Source of the DNA: Pseudomonas sp. B21-048 | GTDB taxonomy: Bacteria > Pseudomonadota > Gammaproteobacteria > Pseudomonadales > Pseudomonadaceae | DNA: 64,000 bases | Direction: 5' to 3' | Assembly: GCF_024748615.1 (NCBI RefSeq) | Contig: NZ_CP087168.1 | Coordinates: forward strand, 930,001-994,000 | Shown: one piece after another, positions 21,387 to 28,993 of the stretch | Layout of the letters: each line of letters starts with the position of its first letter | Numbering within the stretch: the stretch's first letter is position 1 | Made by a program: the position numbers and the translations under genes | The notes under the pieces: model-generated | What the model was told of the DNA's origin: nothing | The model's input: the letters and a program-made list of their open reading frames with translations, nothing else | The model's database searches: none

Positions 21387-21492
21387 TGTGGCGAGGGGAG
21401 CTTGCTCCCGTTGGGTCGCGAAGCGACCCTGCTTATCTTAAAAAAGAAGGGGACCGCTGCGCGGTCCAACGGGAGCAAGCTCTCTCGCCACA
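21387..21492. repeat. REPIN of the TGTGGCGAGGGAGCTTGCTCCC type
   Basis: TGTGGCGAGGGGAGCTTGCT begins the left half and AGCAAGCTCTCTCGCCACA ends the right half. An inner palindrome GGGTCGCGAAGCGACCC lies at left centre, with GGACCGCTGCGCGGTCC at right. This is a different REP family from the GTAGGAGCGAG elements. It fills the 275-bp gap between the aminotransferase start and the HopJ gene. Confidence 0.88.
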
Positions 21493-21529
21493 GGTTCAGT
21501 GTCACTCATGAATGTTTTGCGGGCTTCAG

Positions 21530-21868
21530 TCAGCGGCGAGTCAGCGGCTGCTGAGTGAACTTCACACCGGCCAAGCCATGGGCGATCAGCGCGCGGATAT
21601 TGCCGTGATCGCTGCCTTCCGGCGTGGCCACTACCGAGCGGTAATGCTCGCCAAATGCCAACAGCGCTTCTTCGTCACTCAAGCCTTCCAGCAATGCCAG
21701 ACCCAGGGTCTTGCACGAACCCTCGTTCTGCCCAGCGGCATTTTCCACGCCGCCGTTATTGAACGCCTGGGGCTGATAGTCGTAACCGGCGGCAATGAAC
21801 GCCAAGGTATCGGCGAAAGCGTGTTCGCCGCTCTTGAGGCTGGCGCGCAGGGTGTTCAAATCACTCAT
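21530..21868 (-). CDS. HopJ type III effector family protein (PF08888)
   Basis: A 112-residue protein (MSDLNTLRASLKSGEHAFADTLAFI start, NEGSCKTLGLALLEGL, then FGEHYRSVVATPEGSDHGNIR). The family name comes from a Pseudomonas syringae candidate effector, but the gene is chromosomal, widespread in non-pathogens and here the last gene of the pterin operon. There is no type III secretion context, so a housekeeping role is more likely. Its start overlaps the DUF1244 gene by 8 bp, implying translational coupling. Confidence 0.88.
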   Translation of the reverse strand: MSDLNTLRASLKSGEHAFADTLAFIAAGYDYQPQAFNNGGVENAAGQNEGSCKTLGLALLEGLSDEEALLAFGEHYRSVVATPEGSDHGNIRALIAHGLAGVKFTQQPLTRR

Positions 21869-22157
21869 TGGGTTTTCCTTTGGCGAACGCCGCTTGTTGC
21901 TCGGCGCTGGCTTCTTTCTGGTATTGGGCTTTCCACTCGGCGTACGGCATGCCGTAAACCACTTCGCGGGCTTCATCGAGGCTGACGTCGATCTGGCGTT
22001 CGTCGGCAGCGGCCTTGTACCACTTGGACAGGCAGTTGCGGCAGAAACCCGAGAGGTTCATCAGGTCGATGTTCTGCACGTCCTTGCGGCTGTCCAGGTG
22101 GGCAACCAGCCGGCGAAAGGCGGCGGCTTCAAGTTCCAGGCGTTGTTGATCGTTCAT
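21861..22157 (-). CDS. DUF1244 domain-containing protein
   Basis: A 98-residue protein with the core NLSGFCRNCLSKWYKAAADE (about 34-53) and a CXXC pair that could bind metal. It ends in AEQQAAFAKGKPNE. Function is unknown. It overlaps the HopJ-family gene by 8 bp and follows folX on the same strand, a linkage also seen in other pseudomonads, which suggests a role close to pterin metabolism. Confidence 0.88.
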   Translation of the reverse strand: MNDQQRLELEAAAFRRLVAHLDSRKDVQNIDLMNLSGFCRNCLSKWYKAAADERQIDVSLDEAREVVYGMPYAEWKAQYQKEASAEQQAAFAKGKPNE

Positions 22158-22180
22158 GGGGGTCTCTGCGAGACAGCTTT

Positions 22181-22260
22181 GAGCGGCAAGCTTCAAGCTG
22201 CAAGATGGGTTGCGGTGCTCTTTAGCTTACCGCTTGAAGCTTGAAGCTTGAAGCTTAGCG
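22181..22260. repeat. AAGCTT-type repeat between folX and DUF1244
   Basis: GAGCGGCAAGCTTCAAGCTG on the left is answered by CTTGAAGCTTGAAGCTTGAA with AGCTTAGCG on the right, an imperfect inverted repeat with threefold repeated TTGAAGC units. A relative with GAGCTGCAAGCTGCAAG occurs at 63413-63478. It lies inside the operon and overlaps the last codons of folX. Confidence 0.75.
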
Positions 22261-22626
22261 GCTTGCCGCGAGCGTAACCGATACCGATTCGGCGAAGCGC
22301 AAGGCGTGGGGCTTGTCGACTTCGACTTCGGCGTACAGCACCGACTCGTTGACCATGACCAGATCCAGCACCTCCTGGGTCAAGCGTTCGAGCAGGGCAA
22401 AGCGATTGCCCTCCACATGAGCAATGATCGCCTTGGTGATGGTGCGGTAGTTCAGGGCATGATCGATATCGTTGTCACGCACTGCATCCTGGGCGGCGTA
22501 CAGAATGGTCAGATTGATCAGCACATCCTGCTTGTTGAGGATCTCGTCCTCGTTGATCCCGATGAAAGTTCGCAAACACAGGTCCTTGACCCGGATGCGT
22601 GCCATTCCTGGTTGAAGTTGTGGCAT
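22255..22626 (-). CDS. folX: Dihydroneopterin triphosphate 2'-epimerase
   Basis: Converts dihydroneopterin triphosphate to dihydromonapterin triphosphate. The 123-residue tunnelling-fold protein belongs to the FolB/FolX family. [18 protein letters not shown] marks the N-terminus, [15 protein letters not shown] the pterin pocket, and E-K residues lie in [15 protein letters not shown]. Pairing with folM and folE points to FolX rather than FolB. Two bases separate it from the folE stop. Confidence 0.92.
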   Translation of the reverse strand: MPQLQPGMARIRVKDLCLRTFIGINEDEILNKQDVLINLTILYAAQDAVRDNDIDHALNYRTITKAIIAHVEGNRFALLERLTQEVLDLVMVNESVLYAEVEVDKPHALRFAESVSVTLAASR

Positions 22627-22628
22627 TG

Positions 22629-23204
22629 CTACTTGCTCCGTCCAATCAATTGCAGGAACTCCTGGCGGGTATTACTCGACTCGCGGAAGGCGCCGAGCAT
22701 CACCGAGGTGTTCATGGTCGAATTCTGTTTTTCGACGCCGCGCATCATCATGCACATGTGCTGGGCTTCGATGACCACCGCGACTCCGGCGGCATCGGTC
22801 ACTTGCTGCACCGCGTCGGCGATTTGCCGGGTGAGGTTTTCCTGGATTTGCAGTCGGCGGGCGAACATATCCACAAGCCGCGCAATCTTCGACAGGCCCA
22901 GCACCTTGCCCGTTGGAATATAAGCCACATGAGCCTTGCCGATGAAGGGCAGCATGTGATGTTCACAGAGCGAGTACAGCTCGATGTTGTCGACGATGAT
23001 CATTTCATCGTTGTCTGAGGCAAACAGCGCGCCGTTGACGATTTCTTCGACACTTTGTTCGTAACCATGACACAGGTATTGCATCGCCTTGGCGGCGCGA
23101 ACCGGGGTGTCTTGCAGTCCTTCGCGGTCGGGGTTTTCACCGAGGCCGATCAGGATTTCGCGATAACTCTGGGACAGGGTGTTCTGAGGCAGAAATAACG
23201 TCAT
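22629..23204 (-). CDS. folE: GTP cyclohydrolase I
   Basis: Forms dihydroneopterin triphosphate from GTP. The 191 residues contain [21 protein letters not shown] (split around residues 76-96), with zinc ligands Cys and His in LCEHH, and the second zinc-ligand Cys in [24 protein letters not shown] is the usual N-terminal signature. In this cluster the enzyme probably feeds tetrahydromonapterin, the cofactor of phenylalanine hydroxylase, instead of bulk folate. The gene lies between folM and folX in one operon. Confidence 0.95.
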   Translation of the reverse strand: MTLFLPQNTLSQSYREILIGLGENPDREGLQDTPVRAAKAMQYLCHGYEQSVEEIVNGALFASDNDEMIIVDNIELYSLCEHHMLPFIGKAHVAYIPTGKVLGLSKIARLVDMFARRLQIQENLTRQIADAVQQVTDAAGVAVVIEAQHMCMMMRGVEKQNSTMNTSVMLGAFRESSNTRQEFLQLIGRSK

Positions 23205-23226
23205 GGGACATCCTCGCGGGAGCGGC

Positions 23227-23937
23227 TTATTTGACGTGCCGTCCGCCGTTGACGGTCAGGGTCGTGCCGGTGACATAAGGGTTGTCGAGCAAATAGCGCA
23301 GGCTCTGGTAGATCACTTCGCTGCCGGGCTCGATGCCCAGTGCCGATTTGGCCAGAACCCTGGCGCGGTACACCGCGTCGTCGTCGGGATTGAACAGTAG
23401 CAGGGCTGGGGCGATACCGTTGACCTTGATGCCGGGCGCGTATTTCGCGGCAAAGGACAGGGTCAGGCTGTCGAGCCCGGCTTTGCTGGCGCAGTAGCCG
23501 ATATGCTTGCTGCTGCCTCTGCGGGTCACATCATCGCTGATGTGTACGATGTCGGCGGGACTTGAACGCCGTAGCAAGTCAGCACAGTGCAGGTTGATCA
23601 GGTAGGGCGCCAGCATGTGCACGCTGAACATGCGGGTGAAGGCTGCGGCTTCGGTGCCCGGGGTTTCGGCCAGCCATTCAGAAGCGTTATGGACAATCGC
23701 CCGCAAACTGTCGGTGTGGTTTTTCAGTTCGCCGATGAACGCAAGGATTCCAGCCTCGTTGGAAAAGTCCGCAAACACCGCGCTCGCCCCAAGATCACGA
23801 AGGGTTTGCACACCCGGGCGCTCGCTGCGGTAGCTGAAAATGACCGGATGGCCGTCTTCGAGTAAACGCTGCGCACAGTGCAGACCGACACGCTGTCCGG
23901 CACCGGTGATGAGGATTGGGGCTACGGAAGAGGTCAT
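23227..23937 (-). CDS. folM: Dihydromonapterin reductase FolM (SDR family)
   Basis: An NADPH-dependent reductase that makes tetrahydromonapterin. The 236 residues show the nucleotide motif [14 protein letters not shown] (8-21), VHNASEW and the catalytic [14 protein letters not shown], plus [13 protein letters not shown] at the C-terminus. The TGXXXRXG pattern separates pteridine reductases from common SDRs. ATG 23937 is chosen over a start nine codons upstream. It is the first gene of folM-folE-folX-DUF1244-hopJ. Confidence 0.92.
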   Translation of the reverse strand: MTSSVAPILITGAGQRVGLHCAQRLLEDGHPVIFSYRSERPGVQTLRDLGASAVFADFSNEAGILAFIGELKNHTDSLRAIVHNASEWLAETPGTEAAAFTRMFSVHMLAPYLINLHCADLLRRSSPADIVHISDDVTRRGSSKHIGYCASKAGLDSLTLSFAAKYAPGIKVNGIAPALLLFNPDDDAVYRARVLAKSALGIEPGSEVIYQSLRYLLDNPYVTGTTLTVNGGRHVK

Positions 23938-24027
23938 GAACGGCTCGCGTCGCGGTAAGAGCAAAACTATACCAGCGACGAGAGTTGTTCACCTACGTCC
24001 TGCGATCGCGTCGCTCCTACATGGGGA

Positions 24028-24597
24028 TTATTGATTTTGGGTGGTGGGTGCTGCGGGCAACCGACGCGCAGATGGAGTGTGCAACCACCCGGCCAGCAGG
24101 CGCGTCGACAGCGGAATGAAGAAATAGACCATCAACGGCGTCAGGCATAGGGTGCTGACAAACACGCGGGTCAGCAAACCTGTTTCAGCCAGCAGCGGCC
24201 CCAATACAAAGTTGAACAGCAGGGAAACCGGGAAGAACGCCAGCCAGATAGCCACGGCCTGTTTCCAGCGTTGCGGACGTTGACCGACCGCACCGAACCA
24301 GCCATCAATGCCACTGACCCGATGCTCCGAGGGGTTGGCAAACAGATCACTGCCGCGTCCCAGCCAGGCAGTGCGCGATGCGGAATGCTCCCAGGCGTTC
24401 ATGGTCTGCTCGTCGGCGAAGCGAAAGATAATCTGGAATTCGTCGTCTTCGGGCGGTGGAGCGAGCACACCAGAGCCGAGGTAACCGGGGAAGTCGGTGG
24501 CCAGTTGTTCGCCTTCGCGCAACCAGGCCATCAGGTCCTGATAACGCCCATTGGCGACGCGGCGCGCAACCATCAGCGTGACGGGTGAGGTAGACAT
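24028..24597 (-). CDS. Antibiotic biosynthesis monooxygenase (ABM) domain membrane protein
   Basis: A 189-residue protein. The N-terminal half (about 5-100) is a dimeric alpha-beta barrel ABM domain (VTLMVARRVANGRYQDLMAW, FRFADEQTMNAWEHSASR). The C-terminal half has two hydrophobic helices (AVAIWLAFFPVSLLFNFVLG and VFVSTLCLTPLMVYFFIPL). The reaction is unknown. It is divergent from the LitR-like regulator, with 193 bp between, so both may answer to that regulator. Confidence 0.8.
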   Translation of the reverse strand: MSTSPVTLMVARRVANGRYQDLMAWLREGEQLATDFPGYLGSGVLAPPPEDDEFQIIFRFADEQTMNAWEHSASRTAWLGRGSDLFANPSEHRVSGIDGWFGAVGQRPQRWKQAVAIWLAFFPVSLLFNFVLGPLLAETGLLTRVFVSTLCLTPLMVYFFIPLSTRLLAGWLHTPSARRLPAAPTTQNQ

Positions 24598-24703
24598 TGT
24601 GTATCTCCATATTACTAACGCGTCGCTCCGGGTAAGAGCTTCGCCAGACACAGCACCGGGGTGGTGGGCTGCGTCTCGGGACAAGCAAGGATTATTCCTG
24701 ATT

Positions 24704-24719
24704 CTGACGATAACGTCAG
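24704..24719. promoter_or_regulatory. Inverted repeat CTGACG-ATAA-CGTCAG in the ABM / MerR intergenic region
   Basis: A perfect 6-bp inverted repeat with a 4-bp centre, about mid-way between the two divergent starts. It is a candidate operator; no regulator can be assigned from sequence. Confidence 0.35.
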
Positions 24720-24772
24720 CGACCTTCGTCGTATATCAACGTCTTGAATGCTAGCGGGGTAGGAGCGTTAAA

Positions 24773-24791
24773 TGTATCGAGATTTTATACA
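24773..24791. promoter_or_regulatory. Inverted repeat TGTAT-N9-ATACA at the MerR gene start
   Basis: TGTAT (24773-24777) and ATACA (24787-24791) flank a nine-base centre, and the right arm touches the proposed ATG. MerR proteins usually bind dyads inside their own promoter, so this may be an autoregulatory site. If so, translation may begin at the later ATG at 24809 or 24860. Confidence 0.4.
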
Positions 24792-25768
24792 TGGACGTAA
24801 ATCCCAAGATGGCTGTGCTGACTGACGTTGCTCCTGGCTCGCCCCCCAATACCTCGTTGATGCGAGAAGAGCTGTTTCCGATCCGTGAGGTCGCGCGCCT
24901 GACCGGGGTCAACCCGGTCACGCTAAGAGCATGGGAGCGACGCTACGGACTGATCCAGCCGACGCGCACCGCAAGCGGGCACCGTTTGTATTCGATGACC
25001 GATATCGAGCGTGTTCGCAGCATCCTCGGCTGGATAGAACGCGGCGTCGCGGTCAGCAAAATCGGCAAGATACTGGCCAAGACCGAACCGCTCAGGGTGC
25101 TGGCGCAGATCATTCCCAACGAACTCGTTCAGGACGACTACGGCCAATGGCAGCAGCGGGTCAAGGCTGCGGTGAGTGTTTTTGATGAAGTTCAACTGGA
25201 GCAAGTCTACGGTCAGATTTTTTCCAGTTACCCGCTGACAGTGGTGTTTCAGGACATTCTGATTCCGGTCTGGAAGCTATTGGTCCAACGCCATGAAGCA
25301 TTCGGTCAGACCAGCGAGTGGCTTTTCCTGGATGGTTTTCTGCGTTCTCGAGTGTTGCAACGCCTGCTGCTGGTACGTGTCATGCAACCGCGACGAGTGA
25401 TTGTCTGCGCCTTGGCCGACCAATGTAGTGAACTCGAAATGCTGGTCACTGCGCTGTATCTGAGCAGTGTCGATTCGGCTATTCAGTTGTTGGCGATTGG
25501 CCAGCCCTTCGACGAATTGATCCTGGTTTGTGAGAAGGTCAACCCCCAGGCATTGGTGCTGGTTTCCAATCACGCGCCGGCCGGCGAATTGCCTCGACGT
25601 TTGAAACGCTTGGCGATGAGCCTGGATTGTCAGGTGTTGCTGGCCGGGGATGCATCGGACCTGGCACAGGAGAGCCTCGCCGGATCGTCAATCGGGTGTC
25701 TGGGACGCGAGGGGGGGCTGATGCGCCAACGTCTGAAACAGTTCCTGGCGGGCAACCTGGATACATGA
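24791..25768 (+). CDS. MerR-family regulator resembling class II LitR (light-response regulator)
   Basis: The 325 residues start with an extended tail. A MerR winged helix-turn-helix covers about 30-97 (FPIREVARLTGVNPVTLRAW, then GLIQPTRTASGHRLYS). A C-terminal domain with the architecture of the B12-binding LitR/CarH proteins follows. The B12 contact motifs (a His in E/DXHXXG and the W-X9-EH pair) are not visible: the corresponding stretch reads LADQCSELEM. Class II LitR proteins of pseudomonads lack them and are reported to act with short LOV photoreceptors. A LOV gene lies 0.7 kb away. Confidence 0.78.
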   Translation: MDVNPKMAVLTDVAPGSPPNTSLMREELFPIREVARLTGVNPVTLRAWERRYGLIQPTRTASGHRLYSMTDIERVRSILGWIERGVAVSKIGKILAKTEPLRVLAQIIPNELVQDDYGQWQQRVKAAVSVFDEVQLEQVYGQIFSSYPLTVVFQDILIPVWKLLVQRHEAFGQTSEWLFLDGFLRSRVLQRLLLVRVMQPRRVIVCALADQCSELEMLVTALYLSSVDSAIQLLAIGQPFDELILVCEKVNPQALVLVSNHAPAGELPRRLKRLAMSLDCQVLLAGDASDLAQESLAGSSIGCLGREGGLMRQRLKQFLAGNLDT

Positions 25769-25787
25769 GCGTAAGTAGACGCAGAGA

Positions 25788-26393
25788 TCAGATATGCAGG
25801 GCGGGATGCGTCAGACGATGCTGCTGAAGAATGTACTGACGTAGGCGCTCGGTTTCGTCCGTGTCGCTCTGGCTTAACTCATAGGCATAGAAACCCTGCT
25901 CGGTTTCACGCTCGAAAGTGCCGCGCAACGCAATCCGCTCATAACCTGAGGGGCTGAACCACAACGCGAAGTGCTTGGGCGCCTTGGTCTTGTTGCGAAC
26001 TTCCAGCAAAACTCCCTTGAACGAAATTTCGTGCACCCACATCGTGCCGGGCTGGCCCTTGGCATTTTCCAGTGCCACCGGCTCTTCGAGCGCCAGGCGC
26101 CAAGGCCTGATCATCGGCCCGTCTTCATAGATGCTGGGGACGCCGAGGCGCAGATGCATGGCATGAAATTCATCTTCCACCAGGTGCAACGGGAAGGTTA
26201 TTTGCTGATTTTCGAAATTGGCCTGGATGGTAACTTGCTCATGAGCGGCCAGGCGTGTGAGTAAGTCACGAATCTGCGAACCACCGTTGACGAGCAGGCT
26301 CGACGTCGCATCCCGCACATTGAGTTGCGGGTTGTGTTGCATGTTCTGGATAAAATCCAGCTCATCCTGCGTCAGGAGTGCGTCGCGCTGCAT
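25788..26393 (-). CDS. PilZ-like domain protein
   Basis: A 201-residue protein with a YcgR-like layout: an N-terminal beta region (about 35-90) and a C-terminal PilZ-like barrel (about 95-190). HEISFKGVLLEV corresponds to the [D/N]XSXXG motif with Glu in first position. The RXXXR c-di-GMP motif is not clear; only RPWRLALEE stands upstream. It may be a degenerate c-di-GMP receptor. It lies 54 bp downstream of the LOV gene on the same strand and converges with the LitR-like gene, so it is probably co-transcribed with the photoreceptor. Confidence 0.68.
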   Translation of the reverse strand: MQRDALLTQDELDFIQNMQHNPQLNVRDATSSLLVNGGSQIRDLLTRLAAHEQVTIQANFENQQITFPLHLVEDEFHAMHLRLGVPSIYEDGPMIRPWRLALEEPVALENAKGQPGTMWVHEISFKGVLLEVRNKTKAPKHFALWFSPSGYERIALRGTFERETEQGFYAYELSQSDTDETERLRQYILQQHRLTHPALHI

Positions 26394-26447
26394 GATTTGC
26401 TCGAAAGGAATAATTACAAAGTCATCGGTGATTGTAGTAAATGACCA

Positions 26448-26924
26448 CTAATTCGCGGATTGGTTTGAGCCGTTCGTCGTTTTGAGTGCGATAATTTCTG
26501 CCTGTGCCTCGGCCAATTGCGCTTCAAGCTGCGCGACTCGCTGCTGCGCCTTGACCTGAACCGTGATGTCTTTCTGCACCCCGACAAAATAGGTCTGGCC
26601 GTCGTGCGGATTTTTTACCGTGGCAAGCGACAGTTCGTTCCAGAACGGGGTGCCGTCCTTGCGGTAGTTCCTGAGGATTTCCCGGCAGGAACCCTCATTG
26701 CCCAGTGCTTGGCGAATCGATGCGAGGGCTGCCTGATCCCGGTCGCCTGCCTGCAAAAAACGGCAATCCTGGTAGAGGATTTCTTCGCGGGTATAACCCG
26801 TCAGGCGCTCGAACGCCGGGTTTACGTAAATCAGAATGTTGTCCTGTTCGCCTTCCTTTTCGGCAACCACGATGCCGTCATTGGACGCATCGATCACCAT
26901 TTGCAGCAATGAGGCATTGATCAT
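26448..26924 (-). CDS. Short LOV-domain blue-light photoreceptor
   Basis: A 158-residue protein that is almost only a LOV core: N-cap (about 1-15), PAS/LOV core (about 16-118) and a C-terminal helix (QQRVAQLEAQLAEAQAEI). The adduct-forming cysteine is C54 in YQDCRFLQAGDRDQ, where plant LOV has NCRFLQ. NPAFERLTGY, NYRKDGTPFWNEL and YFVGVQKDIT are FMN-pocket motifs. It closely resembles the P. putida short LOV proteins SB1 and SB2. No output domain is fused, so signalling should pass through a partner protein. GGACT precedes the ATG. Confidence 0.92.
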   Translation of the reverse strand: MINASLLQMVIDASNDGIVVAEKEGEQDNILIYVNPAFERLTGYTREEILYQDCRFLQAGDRDQAALASIRQALGNEGSCREILRNYRKDGTPFWNELSLATVKNPHDGQTYFVGVQKDITVQVKAQQRVAQLEAQLAEAQAEIIALKTTNGSNQSAN

Positions 26925-27027
26925 CGCAGAGTCCTTTGCGTATGGATTGATACGCTGCATTCTAAAAGATCAATGCGGGACGTGCTGTTAATATCTCGAC
27001 CTTTTACTCAGCTTCAGGATCAGATTG

Positions 27028-27483
27028 ATGAAAGTCGCCATCCTTTCCGGCTCGGTGTACGGCACGGCTGAAGAAGTCGCCCGCCACGCTGCAAGCATTT
27101 TGAACGCCGCCGGTTTTGAAACCTGCCACAACCCCCGCGCGACACTCGCCGATATTCAGGCGTTTGGCCCCGAAGCATTTCTGGCGGTGACCTCGACCAC
27201 CGGCATGGGCGAGTTGCCGGACAATCTGCATCCGTTGTATTTCGCTATCCGCGATCAGTTGCCGGCGGCCTGGCGTGGTTTGCCGGGCGCGGTGATCGGT
27301 TTGGGCGACTCCAGTTACGGCGATACGTTCTGCGGTGGCGGTGAGCAAATGCGTGAATTGTTCGGTGAACTGGGCGTGCGCGAAGTCCTGCCGATGCTGC
27401 GTCTGGACGCCAGCGAAACCGTGACCCCGGAAACCGACGCCGAGCCTTGGCTGGCGGAACTGGTCAGTGTTTTGCGGGGCTGA
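27028..27483 (+). CDS. MioC-type flavodoxin
   Basis: A 151-residue flavodoxin-fold protein. The FMN phosphate loop is LSGSVYGTAEEVARHA (8-23) with SGSVYGTA replacing the usual TXTGXT pattern. VTSTTGMGELPDN and GLGDSSYGDTFCGGGEQM are the isoalloxazine loops. It is a small electron carrier with an unknown partner. ATG 27028 follows AGGAT. It is divergent from the LOV gene. Confidence 0.9.
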   Translation: MKVAILSGSVYGTAEEVARHAASILNAAGFETCHNPRATLADIQAFGPEAFLAVTSTTGMGELPDNLHPLYFAIRDQLPAAWRGLPGAVIGLGDSSYGDTFCGGGEQMRELFGELGVREVLPMLRLDASETVTPETDAEPWLAELVSVLRG

Positions 27484-27668
27484 CCGCCTGCTCGCGCCTT
27501 TATGGGCGGCGAGTGCTTTGACATGGATCCAGACTCACCCGTGCACTGACTCGCTCGGCCATCAAGCTGGCTGCCAATGCAACTACCTGAAATCCGGGGG
27601 CTGACTAGACTGCTGTAACGCAGTAAAAACAATAAGAAACCAGAAAAATAAAAAAGAGAATTCTTGCC

Positions 27669-27947
27669 GTGAGCGTAGCTTCTGTCCAATCGCCACACAG
27701 CATCAAAGACCAGGTCAGTGCCGCCGAATGGCTGGCCCGTGTCGATCTGGCTGCCTGTTATCGTCTGGTCGTTCTGCAGGATTGGGACGACGGCGCAGAG
27801 CTGATCGCCATCGAACCGCAGATTCTCGCGGGCGCCAAGGCGAGGATCGGCGGTGTCACCAGGAGTGCTCAAGGGATGGGCGGCGCGCTGGCTTGGCCGG
27901 CGTTGCTGCGCAAACTCGATCAACAAGACACGGGTTATAAACGCTAA
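27669..27947 (+). pseudogene. Class II aldolase/adducin family gene with large in-frame internal deletion
   Basis: The first about 40 residues (SVASVQSPHSIKDQVSAAEW, then RVDLAACYRLVVL) match the N-terminus of a roughly 260-residue class II aldolase. From GAELIAIEPQILAGAKA onward the sequence matches the extreme C-terminus (SAQGMGGALAWPALLRKLDQ). The core of about 170 residues, with the zinc-binding His cluster, is missing, and the frame is kept across the junction near 27788-27795. The 92-residue product cannot be an aldolase. It starts with GTG, and the next gene begins at the stop codon. Confidence 0.85.
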
Positions 27948-28850
27948 ATGGCACTCGCCGAGATTCCACTGTGTGTCTGGCGCAAACGCGGTCAGACGTT
28001 CGTATTTCGCGGCCAGACTCTGCGCTATTGGACCGCAGGGCAGGGCGAGCCGCTGTTGCTGATCCATGGTTTCCCGACCGCCAGTTGGGACTGGCATTAC
28101 CTGTGGCAGCCATTGACGCAACGCTATCGGGTGATTGCCTGTGACATGCTTGGGTTTGGCGATTCCGCCAAACCGGTGAATCACGACTACAGCCTGCTGG
28201 AACAGGCCGATTTGCAACAGGCCTTACTGGTGCATCTGAACGTTGAGCAACCCGTTCACGTGCTGGCACACGATTATGGCGATAGCGTGGCTCAGGAACT
28301 GTTGGCCCGGCACTACGAAGCGCGCGCTGATATCGCCAGTTGCGTGTTCCTCAATGGTGGCTTGTTTCCTGAAACCCATCGCCAGGTGCTGGTGCAAAAA
28401 CTCTTGCTCAGCCCCTTGGGCTGGATGATCGGGCGAGCCTTTACCCGTGACGCTCTGGTGAAGAGTTTCACGCAGATCTTCGGTCCACAGACCCGGCCCA
28501 CGGAAAGTGAACTGGATGATTTCTGGAGCCTGGTCGACAGCAATCACGGGCAACGGGTCATGCACAAATTGATCAGTTATATCCCGCAGCGTCGTGTCCA
28601 GCGTGAGCGTTGGGTCAGTGCCATGCGGCGTGGCGAGGTGCCGTTGCGGGTCATCGATGGCGAGGTCGATCCGGTTTCCGGCGCGCACATGGTGGCGCGC
28701 TATCGGCAACTGATTCCCGACCCGGACACGGTCCTGTTGTCTGAGATCGGCCATTACCCGCAGATCGAAGCGCCGGCGCAGGTGCTCGAGCACTATCTGG
28801 AGTTTCGCGACCGTCTGATTTCACCGCCGCGCAAAGTGGCGTGTTCCTGA
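27948..28850 (+). CDS. Alpha/beta hydrolase (haloalkane dehalogenase / epoxide hydrolase-like)
   Basis: A 300-residue alpha/beta hydrolase. The oxyanion stretch is LLIHGFPTASWDWHY, and the nucleophile elbow is LAHDYGDSVAQEL with D109 as the predicted nucleophile. GHYPQIEAP near residue 275 carries the catalytic His. An Asp nucleophile fits dehalogenases and epoxide hydrolases rather than esterases. The gene directly follows the deleted aldolase gene; the pairing resembles that of P. aeruginosa PA3430-PA3429 (recollection). The substrate is unknown. Confidence 0.85.
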   Translation: MALAEIPLCVWRKRGQTFVFRGQTLRYWTAGQGEPLLLIHGFPTASWDWHYLWQPLTQRYRVIACDMLGFGDSAKPVNHDYSLLEQADLQQALLVHLNVEQPVHVLAHDYGDSVAQELLARHYEARADIASCVFLNGGLFPETHRQVLVQKLLLSPLGWMIGRAFTRDALVKSFTQIFGPQTRPTESELDDFWSLVDSNHGQRVMHKLISYIPQRRVQRERWVSAMRRGEVPLRVIDGEVDPVSGAHMVARYRQLIPDPDTVLLSEIGHYPQIEAPAQVLEHYLEFRDRLISPPRKVACS

Positions 28851-28993
28851 CCTACGGCATGGCCAAAGCGCGGCGCATCCGAAGAATCCGAGACCAGAAG
28901 ACGACGAAGGCGTGCGAGGTCTACCTCTATTAACAAGGATGTTTTTTTCCTGCGGCCTATCGAATTCCTTTCGATCCCAATACTGGAATAGCC

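Noticed and set aside
21530..21868. A type III secretion effector locus, from the HopJ name
   Set aside because: No secretion, chaperone or hrp-box signals are present, and the gene is part of a housekeeping pterin operon.
24772..24825. A short leader peptide frame (MYRDFIHG...) overlapping the MerR gene start
   Set aside because: An AGGAG precedes it, but it has no conserved composition and may only reflect the dyad; the evidence is too thin to annotate.
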